From positions 81,969,043-82,033,042 of the forward strand of contig OY997588.1 in NCBI GenBank assembly GCA_963921825.1: 64,000 bases of DNA, given 5' to 3'. Shown here one piece after another: positions 24,686 to 36,451 of the stretch. The notes beneath the pieces are model-generated. The model ran no database searches. It worked only from the letters and a program-made list of their open reading frames with translations, and had not been told where the DNA came from. Position 1 is the stretch's first letter; each line of letters starts with the position of its first letter. The translations under genes and the position numbers were made by a program. The stretch is from Erodium maritimum. Its lineage: Eukaryota; Streptophyta; Magnoliopsida; Geraniales; Geraniaceae.

Positions 24686-27600
24686 TGTTGGGTCTCGAGG
24701 TAAGGTTGGAGATGAACCAACTCACAGCGGAAAATCAATGAAAACCAAAAGACGATTAAACCATGAAACAACTAACAAAGAATGGATTCACAAGAGAAAA
24801 ATTCAGCATTATTTCTTATCAAAACAAGAACACCGGTTAACGAATGATTGGCTTGAGTCTCCAAGACGCCTACGTATCCACATGGGAATCAAAGCTACAT
24901 ATTTCTTCTCTTTGAGGACTCAAGAACACAAAATTGGAGGTGGGTGTTAGTCTTAGTGCCCGTAGCTCAATCATAAATGTCCAAATGTATATATCATCGT
25001 TAGCAATAAAATTAAAGCGGCTTTATATTACTTATGTGTTGGAGTAATATATCGATGTGTGCTCTGATCTATGCCCACCATGCGAATAGAACCATAGATC
25101 GAGATAGATCACACTCGATGGGTCCCTAGTCAACAAAGCTTCACTAAAAGCGACTAGTATGAAAGATGGCTCTTTATGGCTTACGTTCTGTTAGTCATTG
25201 GAATGGGATTCCGGAGTCTGATCATAGATATCATATGGGACATGATATTGGACGACCCGCCCTGAATATGTGCCATAGATTAAGTCATGAACATATTCAG
25301 TGTTGTAGCTTGTCATGTATCCTTAGACCAAGGAGTCTTTGTGATCGCTATGTAGTCAACAACTGAGTTTGACCTGAGCCTAACGTTGTCCGTAACAGGG
25401 CTTCCATAACGGCCAGGATTGGCTTGGGGACGGGCTACATGAGTGACACGAAAGGCGGCTAAGGGATTTATCCCTCATACTGAGGTATGGGAAAGATATC
25501 GGTTCTCGGCCGCTTGATCGAGAGTGACTGAAAGAATAGCATGGCCATGCACATGATACTGGGTATCATATCTTCAGTCATCTCACATATCAAGGAACGG
25601 TGATTGAGAATAATAAGGATGACGGCTCTATGCCTTATCTCAATTAGGATATCGGAGATAAAAGGATAATGACAGGGACGACGGAAAGGTTAGAATCGAC
25701 AGGGTCGATTCGTTATGTAGTGTCAGGCAATACTAAAGTCTCGTTAGTTGCCACTTAAATAGGATCAAGTAAAATGGGATTTTACGTTGATCTATTGACA
25801 TGCATAAACCTAAGGGTCACACCGGAGGATGAAACTCATTGACACATTTATGGAGAATGGCCAAAAGGGAGTTGTCTTGGGACATGACCAAAACTGGGTT
25901 TTGGATCATGTGCCCGTAAGTGAATAGGACTTTACGGATCGAGACAAGGCTTGGAGTCTTGGGATTGATCGCGTCGGATAATGTTGGACATTTCCGGTAT
26001 GGAAGGCATGGAGGCGATGAGCGAATCACGGGACCTCGTTGGAAATGGCCACGGGCCATGTTCCAAGAGGCCCATGAAAGGCCCATGCAACCAAGGCCCA
26101 TGGAACTAATTAATCAAGTCTTGATTAATTAGTACTAAGTAAGCAAGACAAGGATTAAGGTGTTGGTGATTCACCACCTAACCCAATCTTGTCTTGCCAT
26201 ACTTTGTCCTATTTACACCTTACTTGACACCATACTTGTCCCATGCCTTTAGTTGGACAAGTATGGGTTTTGTTATGTTTAAGTCATCTTTTTTCAACAT
26301 AACAAAGACAAGACAAGAATAGGAAACACATTTTCTCTCCCTCTTCCATGGCCATTTCGGGTTTGGCTAGTTTCCACCTCCATTTTTGTGTTCTTGAGTC
26401 CTCAAAGAGAAGAACTACGTGGCTTTGATTCCCATGTGGATACGTAGGCGTCTTGGAGACTCAAGCCAATCATTCGTTAACCGGTGTTCTTGTTTTGGTA
26501 AGAAATAGTGCTGAATTTTTCTCTTGTGAATCCATTCTTTGTTAGTTGTTTCATGGTTTAATCGTCTCTTGGTTTTCATTGATTTTCTGCTGCGAGTTGG
26601 TTCATCTCCAACCCTACCTCGAGACCCAACAGTGGGAGCTTGCCAAACCCGAAATTGCAAGGGAAGGGGGAGAGAAGTTGTGTTTTCTATTCTTGTCTTG
26701 TGTTTGTTATGTTGAAAAAAGATGACTTGAATATAACAAAACCCATACTTGTCCAACTAAAGGCATGGGACAAGCATGGTGACAAGTAAGGTGTAAATAG
26801 GACAAAGTATGGTAAGACAAGATTGGGTTAGGTGGTGAATCACCAACATCTTAATCCTTGTCTTGCTTACTTAGTACTAATTAATCAAGACTTGATTAAT
26901 TACTTCTATGGGCCTTTCATGGGCCTCTTGGAACATGGCCCGTGGCCATTTCCAATGAGGTCCCGTGATTCGCTCATCACCTCCAAGCCTTCCATACCGG
27001 AAATGTCCAACATTATCCGACGCGATCAATCCCAAGACTCCAAGCCTTGTCTCGATCCGTAAAGTCCTATTCACTTACAGACACATGACCCAAAACCCAG
27101 TTTTGGTCATGTCCCGAGGAAACTCCCTTTTGGTCATTCTCCATAAATGTGTCAATGAGTTTCATCCTCCGGTGTGACCCTTAGGTTTATGCATGTCAAT
27201 AGATCAACGTAAAATCCCATTTTACTTGATCCTCTTTAAGTGGCAACTAACGAGACTTTAGTATTCCCTGACACTGCATAACGAATCGACCCTGTCGGTT
27301 CTAACCTTTCCGTCGTCCCTGTCATTATCCTTTTATCTCCGATATCCTGATTAAGATAAGGCATAGAGCCGTCATCCTTATTATTCTCAATCACTGTTCC
27401 TTGATATGTGAGATGACTGAAGATATGATACCCAGTATCATGTGCATGGCCATGCTATTCTTTCAGTCACTCTCGATCAAGCGGCCGAGAACCGATATCT
27501 TTCCCATACCGTAGTATGTGGGATAAATCCCTTAGCCGTCTTTCGTGTCACTCATGTAGCCCATCCCCAAGCCAATCCTGACCGTTATGGAAGCCCTGTT

Positions 27601-28049
27601 ACGGACAACGTTAGGCTCAGGTCAAACTCAGTTGTTGACTACATAGCAATCACAAAGACTCCTTGGTCTAAGGATACATGACAAGGTACGACACCGAATA
27701 TGTTCATGACTTAATCTATGGCACATATTCAGGGCGGGTCGTCCAATACCATGTCCCACATGATATCTATGATCAGACTCCGGAATCTCATTCCAATGAC
27801 TAACAGAACGTAAACCATAAAGAGTCATCTTTTATACTAGTTGCTCCTAGTGAAGCTTTGTTGACGAGGGACCCATCGATTGTGATCTATCTCGATCTAT
27901 GGTTCTATTCGCATTGTGGGCATAGATAAGAGCACACATCGATATATTACTACAACACAAAAGTAATATAAAGCCGCTTTAATTTTATTGCTAACGATGA
28001 TATATACATTTGAACATTTAGGATTGAACTACGCGCACTAAGACTAACA
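24686..28049 (-). repeat. 3' LTR of E2, split by a solo LTR
   Basis: Parts 24686-24944 and 26637-28049 join into one LTR with short losses (for example around 26905, where part of the GGCCCATG cluster is missing). The solo LTR at 24945-26631 lies between them. Confidence 0.9.
24945..26631 (+). mobile_element. solo LTR of the E family inside E2's 3' LTR, TSD GTGGG
   Basis: A plus-strand LTR of 1687 bp, TGTTAG ... CCCAACA, in the opposite direction to its host LTR. The flanks 24940-24944 and 26632-26636 are both GTGGG. It is the innermost level of the nest and so among the youngest insertions here. Confidence 0.94.
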
Positions 28050-28099
28050 ATCTCCCACTTGCCCTAGTTCCAATCTAAACTCCAATATGTCCCGATCGA

Positions 28100-28477
28100 C
28101 TTTACATGTCTAATATGTTTAGGCAGCGACAGTGCCTTAGTCAAAGGGTTGGCTATGTTATCATCTGTTGCAATATAGGTTATCTTCACTTCACCTCAGT
28201 TCAGTATTTCTCTGATTAGGTGGATACGTCGTAGTACATGTTTGGATTTGTTATGCGATCTGGGCTTTTAGCTTGCGCAATGGACCTTGTGTTGTCGCAA
28301 AATGGATTCACCGGGCTAGATTGGTTTTTAATTACACCCAACCCCGCCGTGAATTTCCAAATCCACATAGCCTTCTTAGCTACCTCTACAGCATGCATGT
28401 ACTTGGCCTCTGTCGTAGATTCGGCAATGGTATCTTGCTTTACGCTCTCCCAGCTAAAGCTATGTCATTCAGCATAA
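28100..28477 (-). pseudogene. copia E2 RNase H remnant
   Basis: Minus-strand CDNTRSIAQAKSPDRI with upstream EVAKKAMWIWKFTAGLG identifies the RNase H tail (28398-28216). The adjoining end near the purine tract is uninterrupted. Stops occur downstream. Confidence 0.75.
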
Positions 28478-28688
28478 AACACATATCCTGACTGACTTCT
28501 AAAGTCATCTGTATTCGTCTTGGAAAACTAGCGTCTACTCATCATTCGACGACTAGTTCAGCATCATCTTTCCCCCAGGTTAGGCTGATGTCTACTGGTA
28601 CAACATAAGGCTTACGAGACGTTCGGTCTCATACATGTCATGGCATATATGATCGATCCTACCCCCAAGCGCATAGGATTCTCATCAT

Positions 28689-29650
28689 CTAATTCAGCTC
28701 ATCAGGTGTCTTAGGACACTGAGTATTGCTGAGATGAATGCCATGACTAGTGGGTAAGAGTCCTTTCTTTGAATCGAGCATTAAGAACCTACTCAATGCC
28801 TTGTTCACATAGGTTCCCTGACTTAAATCCAAGACCCTCTTGGTGCGATCTCTACATATCTTAATCCTTAAGATATAAGAAGCATCGCCTAAATCCTTTG
28901 TTGAAAAACACTTCCTCAACCAAGCTTTAGTCTCGTGCAAGGTTGGGATGTCGTTTTCAATGAGAACCAGAAAGGAAATCTTGCTCCCATTAGCCTTCTT
29001 ATAAACGCAAGATTCATCCTCGTTCTTGATTAAGCCAAATCCAATTACAGCTTCATCAAAACGAAGGATCCAACTCCGAGAAGTTCGTTTCAATCCATAA
29101 ATGGATTTCAACAACTTATAAATATTTCCCTTATTCTTCGGATCGTCAAAACCTTTGGGCCGAGACATACAAACGTACTCAGTCAAATTTCCATTTAGGA
29201 AAGCGGTTTTAACATCCACTTGCCATATCTCGTAATTATGATACGCAGTTATGTCAAAAAAAATTTGGATCGATTTTGACCATAGCCACTAGGGAGAAGG
29301 TTTCCTCATAGTCAATCCATTGGATCTGCCTATAACCTTTCGCCACCAGTTGAGCTTTGTAGGTCAGTGGGTTGCCGTCCATGTCCATCTTCACCCTGAA
29401 GATCCATTTGCATCCGATGGTCCTCACATCATTGATGGGATCAACCGGTTCCAAGACTCGATTGTCCGACATGGATTGCATTTCCTCCCTCATGGCTCCC
29501 AGCCATAACTCGGAGTCGTGCCCATCCACGACTTCTTGAAAAGAGGCTGGATCATCGTGATCCACCATGACTTCATTGTCACCTCCGGATACCATATCTT
29601 GGAGGTGGAATATTGATCCTTTCAAATCGCCTTGGACCTTCCGGAATTGT
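28689..29650 (-). pseudogene. copia E2 reverse transcriptase, YVDD box missing
   Basis: Minus-strand RVT_2 motifs as in E1; the stretch 29625-29254 is identical at protein level to E1 20031-19660. The catalytic region reads FLVLIENDIPTLHETKAWL, with YVDD absent. The RT is split into two frames at about 29230-29260. Confidence 0.85.
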
Positions 29651-29949
29651 AATAGGAATTGGTTCTTACTCTACGACAATCTCTGGCTCCTTTCTACTGG
29701 GTTGTCAATTGGTTTAGACATATCTGTACCATCCTGAATTTCTTCGAGATGCACAGTCCTCCCAATGACGTCTTTGGAAACAAAACTCCTTTTCCATAAA
29801 GACCCCACCCTAAGCGACGAACACCATGTTCTCACTGGGATTGTAGAAGTAGTATCCCCTTGTTGCTTTGGGATACCACACGAAGGTGCATATCTCAGAT
29901 CTTGGTTTGAGCTTAGTCGAAACCAAATGTTTCACATAAGCCTCGCAAC

Positions 29950-30765
29950 CACAAATCTTTAGGAAGGACAAAGCGGGCATCATCCCGTACCATTTTTAAA
30001 ATGGTGTCCCTTCCACACCCTTCGTCGAAGCCCCATTCACTATGAATGTGGTCGTCTCTAGAGCCTAACCCCAGAAAGAGATTGAGAGATCACTCCAACT
30101 AATCATGGAACGGACCATTGTCTAACAATGTCTGATTTCTCCGTTTGGCTACACCTTTCAACTATAGTGTCCCAGGAGGAGTCCATTCCAAAAGGATCCC
30201 ATTCTCTTTTACATGATCTAATAACTCTATGGTCAAGTATTTTCCACCTCGATCCAATCGAAGTACCTTAATACCTTTGTCGAGCTGGTTTTCTACTTTA
30301 GTCTTAAACTCTTTGAATTTATCAAAAGCTTCAGACTTATGTCTCACCGAATAGACATAACCATATTTACTGTAATCATCGGTAAATGTGATAAAGTAGC
30401 TAAAACCCCTCCTGGCAAGTGAACTTATTGGTCTACACACATTCGAATGTATCAGCCCCAATAATTCACCCGCCCTTTCATCGGGATCGATAAAGGGCAC
30501 TTTAGTCATTTTTCCCATCAAACAAACCTTGCACCTATCGATCGAATGAAATTCGAATGAACCCGAAAGCCCGCACTTCTGAAGTGCCGATAGGCGCTTC
30601 TTGTTTATGCGGCCCAAATGACAGTGCCATATGCCATAACAGAGTTATGTTTAAATCGTTGGATTTAGACTTCTTGGTATTAACGTAATATATAGAAATT
30701 GAGGCATTGTTACCCATATCTAATATGTACAATCCTCCAACCAAGTTAGTACTTGTATAAAACAT
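29950..30765 (-). pseudogene. copia E2 integrase remnant
   Basis: Minus-strand GRINKKRLSALQ, CKVCLMGKMTK, FITFTDDYSKYGYVY and LRLDRGGKYLTIELL. The TAG stop (at about 30164) falls at the site shared with E0 and E1. The upstream pre-integrase part (30765-30600) is in another frame. Confidence 0.78.
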
Positions 30766-30877
30766 ATCATTGCATAGAACATTGAAAACTCCATTTCAAA
30801 TATTAACATTATATCCTTCCTTGTCAAACACGGATACAAATATAATATTCCTACTAAAAGTAGGTATGCAATATACA

Positions 30878-31586
30878 TTATACAATACTAAGACAAGGCC
30901 ACTTGGCAAAGCAAGTCTCATGGATCCTACAGCAGTTGCCACAACTCTGAGGTCCACTTCCTGCTTTCCAAACCTCTCCTACTTTCAGCCACCATATATT
31001 AGTGCATGTGTGAGATTCAGTCCTGGTATCTAATACCCATGAATCTTTGGAAGTAGAGAGATGTAGCTCTATAGAGTTAATACCGGATGAAGGCACGGTC
31101 CCACCACCTTTCCTTAGATCATCCAGGTTTCCTGATGAAGGCGCAGTCCTACTGCCCTTCTTCAGATCATCCAGGCTATTTGATGAAGGCATAGTCCCAC
31201 TACCCTTCTTCAGATCAGCCGTGAACTTCCTGTAATTCCGGTTCCAATGATCAGGCTGTTGGTAGTAGAAGCAGACATTCTCAGGTGTCTCATCTTTCCT
31301 GCCAAGTGCGCATGGGCCCCACCCTTGCCGCTTCCAATTCCCTTGTTGACCATCAGAATATCCTTGGATCCCAGATCCCTGATATATTCTTCTCAGCAAT
31401 TATTGACACTTCATGTAACTCTGATATGATCTTAGAGACAACCTTGTCAAGGAAGTATTCTTTGCGTTCAGACTTGAGGACTATCCTCAAAATTCTGTAC
31501 CAGTCCAAATAGTTTGTCCCATTTAGTTTGACCCTGTCAAGAATGGTTTTTAATGATAAACTATTAATGTTCGCTGAATTTGCCAT
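30878..31586 (-). pseudogene. copia E2 truncated gag, zinc knuckle and protease region
   Basis: Minus-strand gag start MANSANINSLSL at 31586, the same internal gag loss as in E1 and E0, a zinc-knuckle-like CFYYQQPDHWNRNYRKF in which one Cys is replaced, and protease DTR instead of DTG. Confidence 0.78.
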
Positions 31587-32910
31587 TTGATCTACAACAG
31601 ATAAAATTCAATCAGTAAACTGAATAAATTTTATGAAGATCAAGCTTAAACATCAACAATCGATTCTATACCTTTAGAATCTAAAACCAAGATCATTGAT
31701 TCACTCGATCAAGCTGAACGAAGGCTCACCACTCAATCGAGCTATGTAGGTAGGACCCCGTCCAATCACATCCAATGTGACTCTTGGCTAGGGTATGTAC
31801 TTAAGTACACGGCTTACCCTATCTGATACCCTAGCTCAACCCTAGCTGAGAATCGTAGTCGGGTCCACCAATTTTCAACTATGACCCGCCACTATGTAGG
31901 TGCTCCGCTAAGGCGCACGACACCCACATATGTCGTCCAAACCTACTACCTCGCTTTCCCATGGATGCTCCGCTAAGGCGCACGACACCCATAGGACGGG
32001 GAGGTAGTAAGGTGTTGAGAATTGAGAGGTATCGGACATGACCCGTTTTTACTTGTCCGGTTGTGTTTAAAACTTTTGGCACATCCTAGATGCGATGAGC
32101 ACATCAACTACATTCCAAATGTAATGATGCCTCCAATTACATCCAATGTAATTCTTCCTTCGAACCCGTCAACTACATCTAATGTAATGATGGTTCTAAG
32201 GGCTCACAAACAAGGATTAAAACCAATTTTATCTTTTCATGTGAGGTGATATGCTCGGTAAATAAAGTTAAGCATGCAATTCTAAAACACATATAATTAA
32301 TCATGCATAAAATAAACCAAGCATAAAGCGATAAATGTGCACATAATAGCCCCCTAAACTAACTCCCACTAGCTTCTTGAGCTCCACCGACTCAAAGCCG
32401 ATGCCAACACCCGAAAAGCCACCAAATTACCTTTTCGCCCTTTCTTCGTCTTGAGCAAAAAAGTTACAAATTAATACACGACTCGCAGGTCGGGAATAAA
32501 TAAATATTACAAACAAGTGGTTCGACGACCACACCTTGAAAGAATAATTACAAGCTAACTCTAACGGCTCGCAGGCCGTGAAAAGCGATAAATAATTAAA
32601 TCGAGCTCAGGGCTATAATGTGCACCATGCCAACATCACATCACACGTCGTGTTATCAAACAATCATGCTATCAAACATCATGTGATTTTTCGGTTTTAT
32701 TTAATAGCCAAGTTTCGAAATTTTTTGATGCTCGGTTCCAAACTCGTCATAGCTAAAAAAACGGTTTAGCCTTAGCATAGCAACCATCCAATGGTCATGG
32801 TTGGCCTAGGTCCGTCCAATGGAGCCCCGTTCGGTCCCAGTTTCGGCTCCCCGAGAGTCCCTAAGGTAGCACGGCTCTGAACACCGTCTTGTGAATCCCT
32901 AAGGTAGCAC
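31587..32910 (-). other. copia E2 leader with small hairpins and a short duplication
   Basis: Shorter than the E1 leader because of a deletion near 32860; CCCTAAGGTAGCACGGCTCTGA is present twice (from about 32858 and 32898). Hairpins: TCACAT-CCA-ATGTGA (31766-31780), TACATT-CCA-AATGTA (32109-32123), AATTACAT-CCA-ATGTAATT (32135-32153), TACAT-CTA-ATGTA (32174-32186). Confidence 0.65.
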
Positions 32911-32924
32911 GGCTCTGATACCAC

Positions 32925-34580
32925 TGTTGGGTCTCGAGGTAAGGTTGGAGATGAACCAACTCGCAGCGGAAAATCAATGAAAACCAAGAGACGATTAAAC
33001 CATGAAACAACTAACAAAGAATGAATTCACAAGAGAAAAATTCAGCATTATTTCTTACCAAAACAAGAACACCGGTTAACGAATGATTGGCTTGAGTCTC
33101 CAAGACGCCTACGTAACCACATGGGAATCAAAGCCACGTAGATCTTCTCTTTGAGGACTCAAGAACACAAAAATGGAGGTGGGAGCTTGCCAAACCCGAA
33201 ATTGCAAGGGAAGGGGGAGAGAAGTTGTGTTTTCTATTCTTGTCTTGTGTTTGTTATGTTGAAAAAAGATGACTTGAATATAAAAAAACTCATACTTGTC
33301 CAACTAAAGGCATGGGACAAGCATGGTGACAAGTAAGGTGTAAATAGGACAAAGTATGACAAGACAAGATTGGGTTAGGTGGTGAATCACCAACACCTTA
33401 ATCCTTGTCTTGCTTACTTAGTACTAATTAATCAAGACTTGATTAATTAGTTCCATGGGCCTTGGTTGCATGGGCCTTTCATGGGCCTCTTGGAAAATGG
33501 CCCGTGTCCTTTTCCAACGAGGTCCCGTGATTCGCTCATCGCCTTCAAGCCTTCCATACCGGAAATGTCCAACATTATCTGACGCGATCAATCCCAAGAC
33601 TCCAAGCCTTGTCTCGATCCGTAAAGTCCTATTTACTTACGGGCACATGACCCAAAACCCAGTTTTGGTCATGTCCCAAGACAACTCCCTTTTGGCCATT
33701 CTCCATAAATGTGTCAATGAGTTTCATCCTCCGGTGTGACCCTTAGGTTTATGCATGTCAATAGATCAACGTAAAATCCCATTTTACTTTATCCTCTTTA
33801 AGTGGCAACTAACGAATCGACCCTGTCGATTCTAACCTTTCCGTCGTCCCTGTCATTATCCTTTTATCTCCGATATCCTTATTGAGATAAGGCATAGAGC
33901 CGTCATCCTTATTATTCTCAATCACTGTTCCTTGATATGTGAGATGACTGAAGATATGATACCCAGTATCATGTGCATGGCCATGCTATTCTTTCAGTCA
34001 CTCTCGATCAAACGGCCGAGAACCGATATTTTTCCCATACCGTAGTATGAGGGATAAATCCCTTAGCCGTCTTTTGTGTCACTCATGTATCCCGTCCGCA
34101 AGCCAATCCTGGCCGTTATGGAAGCCTTGTTACGGAAAACGTTAGGCTCAGGTCAAACTCACTTGTTGACTACATAGCGATCACAAAGACTCTTTGGTCT
34201 AAAGATACATGACATGCTACGACACCGAATATGTTCATGACTTAATCTATGGCACATATTCAGGGCGGGTCGTCCAATACCATGTCCCACATGATATCTA
34301 TGATCAGACTCCGGAATCTCATTCCAATGACTAACAGAACGTAAGCCATAAAGAGCCATCTTTCATATTAGTCGCTTCTAGTAAAGCTTTGTTGACTAGG
34401 GACCCATCGAGTGTGATCTATCTCGATCTATGGTTCTATTCGCATTGTGGGCATAGATAAGAGCACACATCGATATATTACTACAACACAAAAGTAATAT
34501 AAAGCCGCTTTAATTTTATTGCTAACGATGATATATACATTTGAATATTTAGGATTGAACTACGGGCACTAAGACTAACA
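32925..34580 (-). repeat. 5' LTR of E2 (1656 bp)
   Basis: A full LTR with both ends, directly after the primer site. It has lost a short segment near 33810 between two AACGA repeats. Confidence 0.9.
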
Positions 34581-35128
34581 TCCCATACCTCAGTATGAGG
34601 GATAAATCCCTTAGCCGTCTTTCGTGTCACTCATGTAGCCCGTCCCCAAGCCAATCATGGCCATTATGGAAGCCCTGTTATGGACAACGTTAGGCTCAAG
34701 TCAAACTCAGTTGTTGACTACATAGTGATCACAAAGACTCCTTGGTCTAAGGATACATGACAAGCTACGACACTGAATATGTTCATGACTTAATCTGTGG
34801 CACATATTCAGGGCGGGTCGTCCAATATCATGTCCCACATGATATCTATGATCAGACTCCGGAATCCCATTCCAATGACTAACAGAACGTAACCCATAAA
34901 GAGCCATCTTTCATACTAGTCGCTTCTAATGAAGCTTTGTTGACTAGGGACCCATCGAGTGTGATCTATCTCAATCTATGGTTCTATTCGCATGCTGGGC
35001 ATAGATCAGAGCACACATCGATATATTACTCCAACACCTAAGTAAAATAAAGCCGCTTTAATTTTATTTCTAATGATGATATATACATTTGGACATGTAG
35101 GATTGAACTATGGGCACTAAGACTAACA
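34581..35128 (-). repeat. 5' LTR of E1, second part
   Basis: Begins with the second TCCCA copy and runs to ACTAACA at 35128. It is the outer end of E1 inside the gypsy 3' LTR. Confidence 0.9.
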
Positions 35129-36446
35129 ACATGTTGTGTGACTTAGGGTCGATAAGTTTAATGGTCAAGACTTGCATATCTGGTGAGTATGTTGTTACTA
35201 TGTGTGGGCAAGTGTGCCGTGAATGTTGCTAGTGAACTCTTGGTTGAGATATGGTCGGGTGAGTGATAGACCGACGTGCTGTGTATTTGTGGTAAGATTG
35301 TTGGGCTTGGTGAGCCGTGTTTGATCTGTGGCTTTCGTTGCGTGATATTAGCTTGTTATGTGTTCCTTGAGGATGGTATTCCGATAGTGATTGGGCCTAC
35401 GGGTCGTGTTTGGGGTCGACGGGTCGGGCCGACGGGCCATAATGTGGTTGGGGCCTACGGGTCGTGTTGGGCCTACGGGTCGTATTGGGCCGACGGATCG
35501 GAGCCGACGGGCCATAGCATATCATCTTGCATCGGGCCGACGGGTCGGAGCCGACGGGCCACATCATATCATATTGCATAGGGCCGACGGGTCGGAGCCG
35601 ACGGGTCATATCATATCATAGTGGGCCTACGAGTCGTGGTTGGGCCTACGACTCGTGGTTGGGCATGTGGGTCGTGGTTGGGCCTGCGGGTCATGGTTGG
35701 GCCTATGGGTCGTGTTGGGCACTGGGTGCCGTGTTTCAGCCTCGATGATCTATGGTCATTTGGAGAAGTTTCCGAGGGTCCCGACGAATGCGTCCTCATA
35801 GGGATGTTTCTGGCATTCTCGACGTTATACATGTTTGTGACGTTATGCGCCTCCTCTGGATCGAGAGGTAGTCCGATTGATACTTGACCTACCGTTTTAT
35901 ATGATGATGTCGGGTTGTGTACAGTTGGCGGAGTTCAGGGGTTGTAGTACGGGATGTGTGTGCTGATGGCTTCTGTGTTTGATACGTTTGTTGTTTGGTT
36001 AAGGTTTTCTTGTGTGAAAGTTATTGTTAAGAGTATTGTAAATTTGGCTATGAACCTCGGTCGACAGTTAGTCGTGATGTACTAGTATGCCCTAATTGGA
36101 CGGTTACTCGTGGTGGTGAGCCGATGTCCGTTACCTTAACTACTTTCTCTACTGGGTGAAAGCTCACCCTTACTTTGTGGTGTTTTCAGGTATTGAGCGG
36201 GATTTATGCTAGCGGGACATAGCTGAGCTTGGGAGTTGGCGAGGGTCCTAGGCTAGTAGGTCTAGAGATGTACAGTTGTTTTTGAATTAAACTTTGTGTA
36301 TTGGATTAATGAGTTGTTGAGTTTTCCGTTCGATTTATTATTATTTTAAGTTGAGTTTTACTTCTTTAATTTATCCTTTTCCTTAATTATTTTAAATTCA
36401 AAGCTCACGTCTCGAGTCCGGTCTAAACCGGATTTGGGGCGTGACA
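35129..36446 (+). repeat. 3' LTR of gypsy element, right part
   Basis: Matches 9856-11151 of the 5' LTR, including the minisatellite (35388-35730), and ends GTGACA before the TSD ACTGT. Confidence 0.92.
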
Positions 36447-36451
36447 ACTGT

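Larger units (their letters stand above)
24686..34580 (-). mobile_element. Ty1/copia E2 nested in E1's 5' LTR, TSD TCCCA
   Basis: Flanked by TCCCA at 24681-24685 and 34581-34585, a perfect duplication, and the host LTR is continuous across it. On the minus strand: 5' LTR 34580-32925, primer site, leader, gag/pol remnants 31586-28100, purine tract, 3' LTR 28049-24686. The 3' LTR holds a further solo LTR on the plus strand. Confidence 0.94.
17493..35128 (-). mobile_element. Ty1/copia E1, interrupted by E2, TSD GCATG/ACATG
   Basis: On the minus strand: 5' LTR 35128-34586 plus 24685-23542, primer site 23540-23528, leader, gag/pol remnants 21985-18520, purine tract 18509-18497, shortened 3' LTR 18496-17493. 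The flanks are GCATG (17488-17492) and ACATG (35129-35133), one mismatch, and the gypsy LTR is continuous across them. E2 (24686-34580) lies inside its 5' LTR. Confidence 0.92.
8116..36446 (+). mobile_element. Ty3/gypsy gag-only element with 3-kb LTRs, TSD ACTGT
   Basis: It starts TGTGAAGACC at 8116 and ends GTGACA at 36446. The flanks 8111-8115 and 36447-36451 are both ACTGT, and the LINE frame rejoins across them. The 5' LTR is 8116-11151. The internal region is 11152-15750 and holds only gag, with no protease, RT or integrase seen. The 3' LTR is 15751-17492 plus 35134-36446, split by copia E1. This fits the TR-GAG type of non-autonomous element, which needs pol from a relative. Confidence 0.9.
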
